Assembly: GCA_963921195.1 (NCBI GenBank)
Contig: OY992536.1
Location: 289,993,530-290,057,529 of the forward strand
DNA: 64,000 nucleotides
Direction: 5' to 3'
Source: Pegoplata infirma
Lineage: Eukaryota > Arthropoda > Insecta > Diptera > Anthomyiidae
Shown: piece after piece, positions 44,376 to 56,100 of the stretch
Position numbering within the stretch: the first letter of the stretch is position 1
Layout of the letters: every line of letters begins with the position of its first letter
The notes under the pieces: model-generated
Seen by the model: only the letters and a program-made list of their open reading frames with translations
What the model was told of the DNA's origin: nothing
Databases searched by the model: none
Position numbers and translations under genes: made by a program

Positions 44376-45370
44376 TAGGGCAAGTACTTTCATGAAAATG
44401 CATATTTTTACTCCGCACTCTAAACATATCATAAATTAAATATCTATCCGAATCAATAAATTTGCAATAAAATGGCATCGATTTGTAGTTGCATATTTTT
44501 GCATATTTTGGTATAAATGCATATTTTTGCATATTTTCATCTAAATTGCAATTTTTTTAATTTTCATCAACATTTTGCAAAAAATCATTTTAAAACATTT
44601 CAAAAAAAATATTTTCTTATAGAAATGATATTCTGAGACAGTTTTTATAGAAATTTGTTTCTGAAAATAAAATTTTTAGATTTTTAAAAAAAGCTTTAAA
44701 TTTAAAAATTTCTTACAAAAAAATGGAAAAAAAGCGAATACAAAAATTTTTATTATTCTCCAGGTCAGATAGGTATTGAATTTTCGCGAAATTTGCACAG
44801 TAGTTAAGAAGTTATGAACAAATCCGTGAAACTAAGATTGGTTTTATCCCGAATTCACGTGTTGGATAAAACGCTTTACACGTATTAATAGAGATTGGTA
44901 GCCACAAAAATATTTTACAAAGCAGGAAAATGGAAAGAAAAGCAAATATTTTTAAAACTCAAAAAAATTTTACACCCAAAAAATATATTTTTTTCAAAAA
45001 TTACTAAAGAAGTCTTTGACTTCAAAAAATCAAATAATGAAATTTGTATCAGAAATATTTTTCGAATTCTTAAGAAATGTACATTTAAAATTTTTTATCA
45101 CAAAATGTGTCAATAAAAAAATATTTTCTAATTAAAAGCTGAGTCCACCCAAAAAAACATTTGTTTAATATTGTAGAGGGCATTAAAGTATTTAAAAAAA
45201 TCTAATTTATGTTAATTAAGCTCTTTTTTAGTAAAAGCAGTTAATTTTTAATACATATTTTTAATTTTTAAGTGCATATTTTTTGAGTTTTAAGTGCATA
45301 TATTTGATTTTTAGATGCATATTATAGGCACATATTTTCGATTTTTAGATGCATGAAAGTACTTGCCCTA
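44376..45370. mobile_element. hAT element, 995 bp, with TGCATATTTT subterminal repeats
   Basis: TIRs TAGGGCAAGTACTTTCATG and CATGAAAGTACTTGCCCTA (19 bp, perfect), with an 8-bp duplication ATAATTAT at 44,368-44,375 and 45,371-45,378. ATGCATATTTTTGCATA repeats lie near both ends. A worn DIN-A copy is inside. Confidence 0.95.
44757..45190 (+). mobile_element. Eroded DIN-A (copy 5)
   Basis: CCAGGTCAGATAGGTATTGA, AAGTTATGAACAAATCCGTG, CCGAATTCACGTGTTGGATA and ATTGTAGAGGGCATTAAAGT line up with the DIN-A middle and 3' part at clearly lower identity than the other copies. Confidence 0.7.
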
Positions 45371-45682
45371 ATAATTATATTTTGATAAAATTTCAAGCAT
45401 GCTTTCCTTTTAAATATATTTAACACTTTTTAAATAAAAAACCAAGAGATTTGGACAAAGACACATGATTTCACTGCATCATTATTGCGCATTAATCAGC
45501 GCTGCAAAGAGTGCTTCAATCATAACATCTTTAACACACTTTGAATGAAAAAAAAATTAGTACACCATCTTCTTTAGTTTCAGAAAATACAAATTATTTT
45601 ACAAAAAATGTCCAAATATATTTTAGAATCTCCAATTATATTTTAAAATGTCCAATCATATTTCAAAAATTTCCAATATAAT

Positions 45683-47812
45683 CAGTGTTGGCTACCGTTA
45701 CCCTTTCAATACCGTTACCGATTAAAAACCCTTTAATATTGACTACCGTTACCGTTACCAATACCGAAATAAAAAAATTTAAATACCGTTACCGATTAAA
45801 AACCATTACCTTTATTCGGATTTTTACCGGTATTATAACGGTTTTGTTTCGGTTGTCTGAATATTACTTATTTTAAATTTGTTGCAGATAAAAAACAAAG
45901 TAAAATATGTTTAATATACGTAAATAAAAAATAAATTTTTGTTCATTGTAAATCGGATTGTTATTTTGGCAAAAACAATGAAAAAAATCTGTCCAACGAA
46001 TGATCCCATTCGCAATTTACTAAATTATGTGGAAATCAGTCCAACTAATGATCACATTCGCAATTTACCTAAAAATTTCTTAAGAGAAAAGTGAGAGTAA
46101 CGTATTGTAATCATTTTCAGTGGGAATATAAAAGAATAAACAAACCTAAATAGGTTAAGCGTTGCTGGCCTTGTCATCCACGCAGGAAAGCGTGGAGAGG
46201 TGATTCTCTGGAGTTAAATACATAATGAGCCAAAGTCGTACATTCTAAAGAATCTGTCGAAAAATCTGTGAAACAACTTTTAGTTTGAATTAGAAAACTT
46301 TTACCGGATTTTACTGCTAAAATGAATACTTTAACGAAATTCTCTGTCATTAACTTTAAAAAAACAACAGAAAGTTTTCTGTATTTTTAATGACTCTATT
46401 TGCGGATTTTTGTTCAAGTTTTAGCAGATTATTTTGTAATTTTACAAAAAATTTTTGTTGACATTTTTTTTATTTTTGTCTACACTTAAACGATTAAAAT
46501 TAAAAATTAATCAATTGTGAAAAATCAGTTGACTATTTTAATAATTTTACAGAAAAGTTTATTGAAAATTTTACCTTCTTTTAAACAGTTTTTTTTTTTT
46601 TTAAATAAGAAATAAAAAATAAGTATTTTTATGTGTATAAAATACAATTTCGATGTTCAGGCTGTTAATCTAAAATCGGAAGATTTTTTAACTTAAATCA
46701 GCAGATTTATTTGTGGTCCTAACAGATTTTTCTGCAGTTTATCCAGACAGAAATTTAGCTAACCGTGTCAGCTAAAATCAATAGATTTCTTAAATGGATC
46801 AAAATGCCGTATTTCTACTGATTGGACAGAGACATCTTATAAACGCGTAAAAATCAATCATTTATTTGTTGAATTACAATATTGCGTGAATATTTGAATT
46901 AAATTCTGAGTAAATTAATAGTATTAAATACTTCTATACATTTATATGTTGAAAGTCCACTAAATTTGTCGATTTATTAATTTTATTAAATAAATTTTTG
47001 ATTTTTTACGTGCACAGAAAAAAATATGGAGGAAACAAATTTGAGTAATCACTTGTTTAATTTTTTAAAAAAAATTTGAGTAATTTTTTAATTGACGCAA
47101 TTAAAAATTTACTCAAAAATTGAAAATAAAATTTGAGTAAATAATTTAATACAAATTTAATATTTTTTTTATTTATTTTTTTTTCTCTTGGTGTTTTGAA
47201 TTCTCATTTAGTTTATTGTTTTTTGTATATGTATATGAAAGTTTGAAATCATCTTTATAAAATTTTACTTTGTCTTGAAGACATAAGTATATTTGGTAAA
47301 GTTTGTAAAAGCAATTTTTTTGGAAAAAAAATTAGAAACTTTTTAAGCTTTTTAAAAAAATAATTTGATACATTTTGAGTAAATTTTTACTTGACACAAT
47401 TAAAAAGTTACTTAAAAACATTAAAAAATTTTAAGTAAAGATTTAATTGTGTGAATTAATAATTTACTCAAATTTTTTATTAAGCATTTAATAATTTTTT
47501 ATTAAAAGTTTACTCAATACTAATAAATCGTTTACTGGTGGAAAATTGAGTAATTTTTTACTCAATAGTATTAAAAATTTACTCAAAATTTTTTTTTATT
47601 TTTTTCTGTGTGTTTTTAACAAATTTGTGACTTTTTAGCAAGTTGGGAAATTTTATTCATAATACCGGTACGTACCGGTATCGTTGTTTCGGTAACGGTT
47701 AACCGTTACCTAAATAATCGAAAATACCGTTACCTTTACCGTTACCGATATAAAAACTATGTACTACCAATACCGTTACCGATACCGTTATTCGTTTCGG
47801 TTGCCAACCCTG
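45683..47812. mobile_element. hAT element, 2.1 kb, TACCGTTACCG-repeat ends
   Basis: Ends CAGTGTTGGCTACCGTTACC and CGGTTGCCAACCCTG, with a perfect 8-bp duplication AATATAAT (45,675-45,682; 47,813-47,820). Subterminal ACCGTTACCGATTAAAAACC-type repeats extend ~170 bp at both ends, in inverted order. It carries a J element at 47,013 and a GC-richer patch, CCACGCAGGAAAGCGTGG (46,180). No transposase frame survives. Confidence 0.93.
47013..47610 (+). mobile_element. J element, cleanest copy (598 bp)
   Basis: Ends CACAGAAAAAAATATGG and TTATTTTTTTCTGTG, flanked by TG/TG. Repeated TTTACTCAAAATTT and AATTTTTTA motifs, plus CTCTTGGTGTTTTGAATTCT, shared with the copies at 9.4 kb and 15.9 kb. Confidence 0.75.
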
Positions 47813-49031
47813 AATATAATTGAAAATTTTTGAAATGTAATTAACTTTTTTTGGTTATATATGGTAATATCTGACATACAAATGGAAGTTTCTAAAATAT
47901 AATTTGTAATTTTCGAAATATAATTGGAAATTTTTTAAATGTAATTGGATCTCTTCGGCGATATTTCTTCCAAATGCTTGAAGGGAGTCAATTGATTTTC
48001 AAAATTATTCAATTGTATTTAAGATTTTTCAATTGTATTCAGAAATAGTCAATTGTATTTCAGATTTTGTAATTTGTATTTTAGAAATAGTCAAATGAGC
48101 TTCATCATTATTCTGCTTAAATCAGCTCTAAAAAGATACCTGAATTCACTGCATATTTATTGCGATTTTTTCAGCGCTCTAAAGAGATGTGAATTCAGAG
48201 CATCTTAAGAGCGCTTTTTCGGTGTATCCATCTAGCGCTCTAAAGTGTGACATCGTCTTAGAGAATCATGCATGAATTCAGCAGGTTTGGATGCGCTCCT
48301 TGACTCGAGTTTCCCTTCCAAAAGCTGCTGCCAGTTCAGCAAAATTTCTGCTGGGAAGTAATTTTCAGTGCCACCCTAACCAACATACTTATTTGTGAAA
48401 AGTAATAATAGTATGAATTCATTAATTAAATAACTATTATAAAACTGATTATATAAAATTGTGAAATATGCAAACGATTTTGATTTAATTATACCACAGC
48501 ATTAATGATTTACAAATACATTCATATACTTATACAGCTACGTAAATAAATATAGCACTTTGACATAATTCTAATGCAGATTTTTTTTTAGAAATATTGT
48601 TTGATGCTGTTGAAAATCAAACAAAAATAAATATTAAAATCTGTTACGCCTTTCAAGATATCGCTTTTAAAAATTGAACGAAGGAAAAATCGCAATTTTT
48701 TAGCGAATTTAAAACCTCTAAAGTCTCGAAAATGTTTCGAACGATTAAAATTGTTTTGATATTCGTAGTTTAAAAGCCAAATTTGGTAAAAAATCTGCTC
48801 ACAATTTTGTTTTAAAATCAGTACGTATGTTAAAGTTAGCAAAAGGGTTAGTTTTTGCAGGAAAATTTAAAAAATCGATTTAATTTGATTTAAAAGTCAC
48901 TTTACAGGTTTTTAAACATAGTTTACTTCTGAGTTTAACAGTAAATAGGTTTAGAATCTGTGACTTTTCCTGTGGGAAACCTTTAGACTTCCCCTCGACA
49001 TTTCAATTCTATAGAAACTGATAATCATTAT

Positions 49032-49674
49032 CAGGGAAACCAAAAATATGCTCTAAAAAACATGTTTTATGCGCTTAAAAAATGCCCTTAAAAACGGAAA
49101 ATATGCTCTAAAAACAATAAAAATATGCTCTTAAAAAAAATTATGTCCCATTTTTTGAGGTGTTTTTAACATTTTTTTAGAGATTAGACCCAAAAAATAC
49201 CGTTATGTGGGGTAGTTAGAGGGTTAATATGGGTTAATGAAGCCAGAACAGTCCAAAGCATAATCAATCGTCAGAACCCCGTTATTTTGGAAAAGAAAAA
49301 GAACAAACATTTCAATCCACTTACAAAATTAAAAAAAAAACCCCAAAAAAAATTTAAAAAATTTAAAAATAAGTGTTGTTATAAAAAATGGATAAAAAAA
49401 AATTTCTAAAAATAAAAAATGCTCTAAAAACTTAAAAAAATGCTCTAAAAAGTGAAAAAATGCTCTAAAAATTAAAAATATGCTTTTAAGGTAAAATATG
49501 CTCTTAAACCTAAAATATTCTAAAATATGCTCTTAAGGCTAAAATATGCAAAAATATGCTCTAACAAATCGATGCCAGATTTCTTAAAATCTTCTGAAAC
49601 GGATAAATACCTTACCCATTTATCAATACAAAGCGCAGAAAAAAACATGATACTGCATATTTTTGGTTTCCCTG
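49032..49674. mobile_element. hAT element, 643 bp, rich in AAAATATGCTCT repeats
   Basis: TIRs CAGGGAAACCAAAAATATGC and GCATATTTTTGGTTTCCCTG are a perfect 20-bp pair (with one extra T in the A-run allowed). 8-bp duplication ATCATTAT at 49,024-49,031 and 49,675-49,682. About ten AAAATATGCTCTTAAA-type subterminal repeats. The frame at 49,527-49,766 crosses the border and is not a gene. Confidence 0.93.
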
Positions 49675-50086
49675 ATCATTATTTTTGCACACTTCTGTTC
49701 AACATCCTCAAACAAACAATATGTCTGGTTTATAATGACAAATTGTCAAATGAATTTAAAAATTAATTATGGAACAAGTAAAATAACGTTAATTCAAATA
49801 AAATATGAATACAAACGCACACAAATTGCAAATTAAGTTAACAGGTAAATCAAAGAATTCATTATAATACTTAAAAAAAAAATAAATAATATCCACAATT
49901 AAAATAATTATCGTTATGATTAAAATAAATTCAAAATATACACACTCAGGATAAAATAAAGGGTGGCTTACTAAGAATGTAACATTGAAATAATCATTTA
50001 AAAATCTTATGACCACCACCCACAAAGGGAGATACAAAATTTAGTTTCCTAATCTTTCATGCTTTTAATAGACAGACGGACGAATC

Positions 50087-50118
50087 ATTGATATTAATCA
50101 CACGTGATTAATATCAAT
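50087..50118. promoter_or_regulatory. 32-bp palindrome, block 2
   Basis: Identical to 32,915-32,946, although the bases around it differ in homopolymer lengths between the blocks. Confidence 0.4.
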
Positions 50119-50205
50119 TTCTGCGTCGGCAGAAAATGTATGGTCTTCAAATGGATAAGCGCATATTTTCGATTTTTTTAATGCATGAAAATCTCATCCC
50201 TAGTA

Positions 50206-50590
50206 GGTTAGGTTAGGTTAGGGTGGCGGTGTCCGATTGACACCTCGCATAGACCTCTTGGTCCATAGCGGTACCACAAAACTTTTTTCCGCTAGCGGTG
50301 CAAATTAAACACGTTCAAAGTCATTGCGAATCTTTTCAATATCCTAAGATCCATTTGCGTTATATCCTCCAAAGTACCGAAACTTATCTGACCGGTAATG
50401 GATCGGCGACTCCTTGCCACAGCTGGGCAGTGACAAAGTATGTGTTCCATCGTTTCATCTACTCCTGGTGAAGCGCATCTTTTACAACTAGCGTCTGAAG
50501 TAAGTCCAATATTCTTGGCATGGATGCCGATAAGACAATGACCAGTTATTATCCCAGTCAGAGCTCGGCATTCCCTTCTCGTCCCTAGTA
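50206..50590 (-). mobile_element. 5'-truncated non-LTR retrotransposon with a CCTAA tail
   Basis: On the minus strand: ~290 bp of the ORF2 3' end, ~86 bp of 3' region, and a tail of (CCTAA)n (GGTTAGGTTAGGTTAGGG on plus). A 9-bp duplication TCCCTAGTA lies at 50,197-50,205 and 50,582-50,590. Block 1 has the empty site (ATCCCTAGTAATGAG, 33,024). The truncated 5' end and variable-length duplication are typical of target-primed reverse transcription. Confidence 0.92.
50292..50581 (-). pseudogene. C-terminus of non-LTR ORF2 (R1/I/Jockey-like), truncated
   Basis: The minus-strand frame is open from beyond the element's 5' break to a stop at 50,292. It shows TGHCLIGIHAKNIGL followed by a zinc-knuckle-like CKRC..ETMEHILCHCP (C-x2-C-x10-H-x4-C), the usual end of reverse-transcriptase ORF2 after an RNase H-type region in R1/I/Jockey-group elements. 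The polymerase core is absent, so it cannot function. About 20 residues N-terminal to RRECRALTG come from the neighbouring FB-6 sequence, not from the retroelement. Confidence 0.88.
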
Positions 50591-50607
50591 ATGAGATATG
50601 AAAATAA

Positions 50608-51822
50608 CATTGCGTGACAAAAGTGACAACTATTTTAGAAAACAAGAGGTACGACCATCATTTCTATATATTTCGGACATGCTGAATCGAATGGCGTACT
50701 CCGTTTTTCGATGTATGGTACAGTTTTCTTGCAAAATGTCATTAAAGATTTGCTGATTTCGAGCCAGTTTTTCAACAAAAAAATATGCAAAGTTAATGAT
50801 TTTTAAAATGTGTGGCATTAAAAATAAAGATATGACTTGTAGCAATATTTCTTATGCCAATTTAGTTTAAAGTTTTTCATCTTAAGCCCTTAAATTCGCG
50901 AATTTATTAATTTTTTGTGGTTTTCGCGAAATTAACCGCCAAGTTGGTCTTTGATTAAAAACTTGCTTTTAGTGAATCAAAAAGGCATCCTTAACAATAC
51001 GATTAGTGGACAAAAAATAGCTACGTTATATGGACCATCATGATGAAAATCGCGATAAACCGTTTTTTTGTATATGCCAGCATCACTTTACGAGATGATT
51101 TAAAACTCCATCTTTTAGTATATAATGTGGGATTCTTAAACAATTAACTGACCAAAAATTTGGCCAAAAAAGTTTTCATTTGCAAAAGTTATCTTAACAA
51201 AAACTATTATTTCAGTGTTAACCCTACAATAATTATAGTTTTTGTTAAGATAACTTTTGCAAATGAAAACTTTTTTGGCCAAATTTTTGGTCAGTTAATT
51301 GTTTAAGAATCCCACATTATATACTAAAAGATGGAGTCTTAAATCATCTCGTAAAGTGATGCTGGCATATACAAAAAAACGGGTTTTCGCGATTTTCATC
51401 ATTATGGTCCATATAACATAGCTGTTTTTTGTACACTATTCGTATTGTTAGGGATGCCTTTTTGATTCACTAAAAGCAAGTTTTTTATCAAAGACCAATT
51501 TGGCTGTTAATTTCGCGAAAACCCTAAAAAATGAAAAATTCGCGAATTTAAGGGCTTAAGATAACAAGCTTTGAACCAAATTTCCATAAGAAATATTGCT
51601 ACAAGTCATATCTTTGTTTTCCATACCATAAAATTTATAAATCATTAACTTTGCAAATTTTTTTGTTAAAAAACTGACTCGAAATCAGCAAATCTTTAAC
51701 GACATTTTGCAAGAAAACTGTACCATACATCGAAAAACGGAGTACGCCATTCGAATAAGCATGTCCGAAATATATAGAAATGATGGTCGTAACTCTTGTT
51801 TATTTTTTAGTGTTCCGCAGTG
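50608..51822. mobile_element. FB-6 foldback, 1.2 kb, CAYTGCG ends
   Basis: Ends CATTGCGTGACA and TGTTCCGCAGTG (inverted CACTGCGGAACA), flanked by TAA/TAA (50,605-50,607; 51,823-51,825). Block 1 has the empty site GAAAATAATTAAAACATT at 33,041. Arms of ~590 bp mirror around ~51,218 (TTCAGTGTTAACCCTAC). A 3-bp TAA duplication suits PIF/Harbinger or CACTA-type enzymes; not decided. Confidence 0.9.
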
Positions 51823-52566
51823 TAATTAAACATTTTCTTTGTTTACAAAAAATTGTTGGTCAAAAGAATTGGAGTTCAAAAATCAAGAATTGGAGTTCAA
51901 AAATTCCAAAAAAAAGTTTTTAAAAAATTTTTAGAGTATTTTTTTCGAAGTTAATTTTAAAGAGAAAGGGATTATCCCACTAAAAGGAAATTTTAAGTCG
52001 TTAATAAAAATATTTGGTTTTTAGGGCAAAACTTTAAACCCCCAAAGGCACGGATTAGTTTTGTCCGATAATTTTTTGTTTGTTAGCTAAAATTTAAATA
52101 CCGTTTAACAATCACCCTGTACTTAGTAAATTGAAAAGACATATGAATGAATGGTTTTAATTATAAATTTTGCTGTAAATACATGTGTATGTATTTATTT
52201 ACCTTTAAGGGATTTCATCTTTTAAGTGTATGTACGTTGGTTTATTCTCACTTAAGCAATGTATTGGGAAATGATAAAATTTTATTGTGCCGTAAATGTA
52301 ATTACACCATACTCCCGGGAATATTACGGTTTATTTGTGAATATTATTACGGATTTTTTTTCCTATATTTACACTTTTTGAGGGAATAATATAAATTAAT
52401 CCGTCTTTTATTTATGTTCTGTTAGGGTTGGACTTATTTGTAAGAGTTATATTTAAAAGGTTAATTTTTGAATACAGAAAATACTTATAGACTTGACATA
52501 TTCAGTAACACAATACACTAAAAAATTAGTCTTTAGTCCAAAAATAGACATACAGTGGGCGACAAC

Positions 52567-53082
52567 ACATTGAAAGCATTTCTATGATGAAATTTGTTAA
52601 AGAAAAAGTTAACAATACTAAACGTTATTATTATCAATCGATTTTTTTTTTAAATGCTATATATCAAATTTTCAAAGCTTTAATTTAAGCTTAATTGTGT
52701 CCAGATTGAACAAATATTAAATAAGATACCAGGGTTGCTAGGAAAATGAAATTATTTGTAGAAATTTTTTGAAATTTTTTTAAAATATATCTAAGTTGAT
52801 TTTTTCCAAGTTTAACCATAAGAATTTTTAAAAATCTTCCAATACTTTTTATTCAATGTTCAACGAATTTTTCCAACAACTCAAACGAACAATGCAATTT
52901 TTTAAGTACAGTAGATGAAATCTGCCATTTTTGATCTCCGATTTGTTAGACCACCATTTTTTTTGTAAAAGGAAGGGGTCATTGGGGGAGACCGGGTTGA
53001 AAAAAACCTTGAATTTCTTAAAGCACACAATTATTTAAATTCTTTAACACAAATAAAAAAAAAAGCACTCCATTTAAAATGA
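52567..53082. other. Spacer right of block 2
   Basis: AT-rich unique sequence. GGGGTCATTGGGGGAGACCG at ~52,976 is locally G-rich. No gene or known repeat. Confidence 0.4.
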
Positions 53083-53134
53083 GACAGAGTGCTAAATTCG
53101 GCCGAAACTTCTATACCCTCCAACATGCAAGATC
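53083..53134 (-). mobile_element. DIN-B 3'-end scrap
   Basis: GAGTGCTAAATTCGGCCGAA, CTATACCCTCCAACATGCAA: the inverse of the DIN-B 3' end at 18,620-18,670 (TTGCATGTTGGAGGGTATAA..CGGCCGAATTTAACACTC). Confidence 0.75.
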
Positions 53135-56100
53135 TGCAAAGTTTGTACTCTTGCCCAAATGATAATGTTTTGCTGTATAAATATGTAGGTGTTCTTTCCA
53201 AAGCAAAATTTTTCTAGAAAAAATAACGATATATTAATTTGTCATTCCATGCAAAACTCATTGAAATATCGATCGATTATATATATGGGGTTTTCGTGTC
53301 AACTGACACAACTTTTGAAACCGATATCTTCCGATCGGGATGAAATTTGCACCTATTAGATAGTAGTTCAGACACAATTTTTCAGCGAGATCGATCAAGG
53401 ACTCTCTGAGTTAGAGGTGGTCGAAATTTGACATTTTGGCCAAAGAGGTGTTTATTCTCATCCATGTAACTTCTTACCTATAGTTTTTAGCAAAATGTGT
53501 CCCAAATAAATTAGATAGCTATTTCTTCAGTCTTTCGAAAAAAATTATAAAAAAAATAAAAAAAAAATGTTGACTTTTTTTCTTAAAAATCCAAAACTTT
53601 TTTGACTTTTTCCTCAAATTGGGCCTTTTTTTTTTGATTCAAAAGAAAGCTTAGAAGATTTCCTTTAAGAGCTATGGGGTCGCTTAGTGGGATGCGAGTG
53701 GGATATCTATGAATTTTTTTTTTTTTAACTTTGGAACACGAAAAAAGGTTCTTCAATTTGCACTATTAGGCGTGGGATAGCTCACATGTTTTCGATTTCG
53801 ATCCGGGACACCCTATAATTTTGATAGGTTTGAAAAAGAAAGCATGAGCCAAAAAATAAGAGCGGTGGGGTGGGGTCATATGGCTCCTCATCGGGGTCAA
53901 AATTGTGCGTAAAGAGGTTAAAATCCTCAAAAAGCCCTACAGCTGCCCCAGAACTGGCCATGGAGTAGTGCAATGTTAGACCGACCTCCATTAATTTTTT
54001 TCCCCTAACATTTTTCTTGAAAATATCTAACCTCTATTTCCACTTCCTAAGGGGGCTCCCATACAAAATGAAATTTTTATAAAATTTGCTCCTACCGCTC
54101 TAACTGTCCATAGGGTGCCCCTAGAGAAGTAAAATGTATGACAGACCCCCAATATTTTTTCAACTCCAACATTTTCTCAGAATATACCTACCCTTTATTT
54201 TTAACTCTTAAGGGGGTCCCCATACATTTTTGTTTTTATTTTTTTATTAGTTTTTAAAAATACATGTTTTTATAATGTATGGGAGCCCCTTAAGGAGTGG
54301 ATATAGGGTGTTATTATGTTCGGACAAAATGTTGGTAACTAAAAAATAATGGGGGTTGGTTGCAATTTTTGCCTGTCTAGGAGGCACGGTAGGGGCGGTA
54401 GGAGCTGGTTTAATATAACAGATTTATAAAAAATAAAAGAAATGTATGGGGACCACCTTAAGGGGTAAAGATACATTGTAGGTATGTTTGCAAAAAATGT
54501 TGGAATTAATAAAATAATGGAGGTCGGTCACACATTTGGCTCCATTTGGGGCACTTTAGGGTAAGTTAGAATGGTAGGATAAAATTTTTTAAAAACGTTT
54601 TGTATGGAAGCCCCCTTAGGAAGTGGAAATAGGGGTATGGTATGTTCAAGAAAAATGTTGGGGACAGAAAACTATTAGAGGTTCGTCTCACATTGCACCC
54701 CTCCAGGGGCGTTTCTAGGGCAGTTTTGGGGCTTTTTGAGGATTTTACCTCTTTACGCCCAACTTTGACCCCGATGAGGGGCCATATGGCCAAACCCCAC
54801 CACCCTCATTTGTTGGCTCGCGCTTTCTTTTTCGAACCTATAAATATTAGAGGGTATCGCGGATCGATATCGAAAACTGGTTAGCTATCCCACGCCTAAT
54901 AGTGCAAATTGAAGAACCGTTTTTTGTGTTCCAAATTTAAAAAAAAAACATTTCATAGATATCCCACTCGCATCCCACTAAGCGACCCCATAGCTCTTAA
55001 AGGAAATCTTCTAAGCTTTCTTTTGAATAAAAAAAAGGCCCAATTTGAGGAAAAAGTCAAAAAAGTTTTGGATTTTTAAGAAAAAAAGTCAAATTTTTTT
55101 TTTTTTTATAATTTTTTTCGAAAGACTGAAGAAATAGCTATCTAATTTATTTGGGACACATTTTGCTAAAAACAATAGGTAAGAAGTTACATGGATGAGA
55201 ATAAACACCTCTTTGGCCAAAATGTCAAATTTCGACCACCTCTAACTCAGAGAGTCCTTGACCGATCTCGTTGAAAAATTGTGTCTGAACTACTATCCAA
55301 TAGGACTATCCTTGGTGCAAATTTCATCCCGATCAGAACATCGGTTTCAAAAGTTGTGTCAGTTGACACGAAAACCCCCATATATATATAAATTCCTGGG
55401 ATTCCTAGTTGGAACAAATGGCCAGTACAAAAGCTTTCCATTGAATTCTATCTTCGGCTATTACCCCTTTTTTAATGAAAAAATATTATTGATAAAAAAA
55501 CTGTTTGATGGAATAAAAATTATGACAAAAAATATTTATGGAAAAAAATTTATGACAAAAAATATTGATGAAAATAAAAATTTAGATGAAAAAAAAGATA
55601 TTGATGAAAAAAAAAAATATTGATGAAAGAAATATTGATAAAAAACAATTGATGAAAAAATATTGATGAAAAAATATTGATGAAAAAAAAAATGTATGAA
55701 AATTTGATGAAAAAAATATTGATGGAAAAAAAATATTGATGCAAAAGGAAAAAAATTAATGAAGAAAAATATTGATGAAAAAAAATATTGATGAAAAAAA
55801 AATATTGATGGAAAAAAAATATTATAAAAAAAATATTGATGAAAAAAAAATATTGATGAACAAAATATTGATGAAAAAATATTGCTGAAAAAAATTTTGA
55901 TGAAAAAAAAAAAAATTGATGAAAAAAATATTGATGAAAAAAAATATTGATGAAAAAAAATTAATATTCATGAAAAAAAAAATATGAAAATAACTATGTT
56001 ACGTATTCACGAGCTGGTGAATATTTTTTTATTCACCACGAGGTTAATTATTATCCAAGTTACAACCCCAAGTTACAAAAATTTTTGGTTTTAAGAAAAT

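Larger units (their letters stand above)
44217..48369. mobile_element. Element H, a 4.15-kb nested insertion in block 2
   Basis: Block 1 reads TTCGACAAAAGCCACCCTAA; block 2 has this insertion between ACAAAA and GCCACCC. The ends CCCAGCAAAAATAAATCG and CAGCAAAATTTCTGCTGGG pair as CCCAGCARAAAT. Its own ~1 kb includes several AGCGCTCTAAAGAG-type palindromes (44,286; 45,501; 48,173; 48,210; 48,232) and diverged ~22-bp AATTATATTT/AATTGTATTT repeats at 45,590-45,680 and 47,813-48,090. Two hATs are nested inside. The target duplication is unclear. Confidence 0.65.
35428..52600 (+). repeat. Duplicated block, copy 2
   Basis: Same order as 20,590-33,816. Private insertions here: a 3.4-kb segment with a 21-bp satellite and DIN-A (38,661-42,002), element H with two hATs (44,217-48,369), a hAT (49,032-49,674), a non-LTR tail (50,206-50,590) and FB-6 (50,608-51,822). 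Where copy 2 has an insertion copy 1 is usually empty, and vice versa. Between anchors the sequence is AT-rich with no genes (35,428-35,943, 42,801-43,854, 48,370-49,031, 49,675-50,205, 51,823-52,566). Confidence 0.9.

Noticed and set aside
50206..50222. Telomere repeat (TTAGG)n
   Set aside because: Only ~3 units, at the 3' end of a retrotransposon with a target duplication; not a chromosome end.
53782..54884. Mirrored frames with similar peptides on both strands
   Set aside because: They are the two arms of the FB2 palindrome; symmetry, not coding, explains the similarity.
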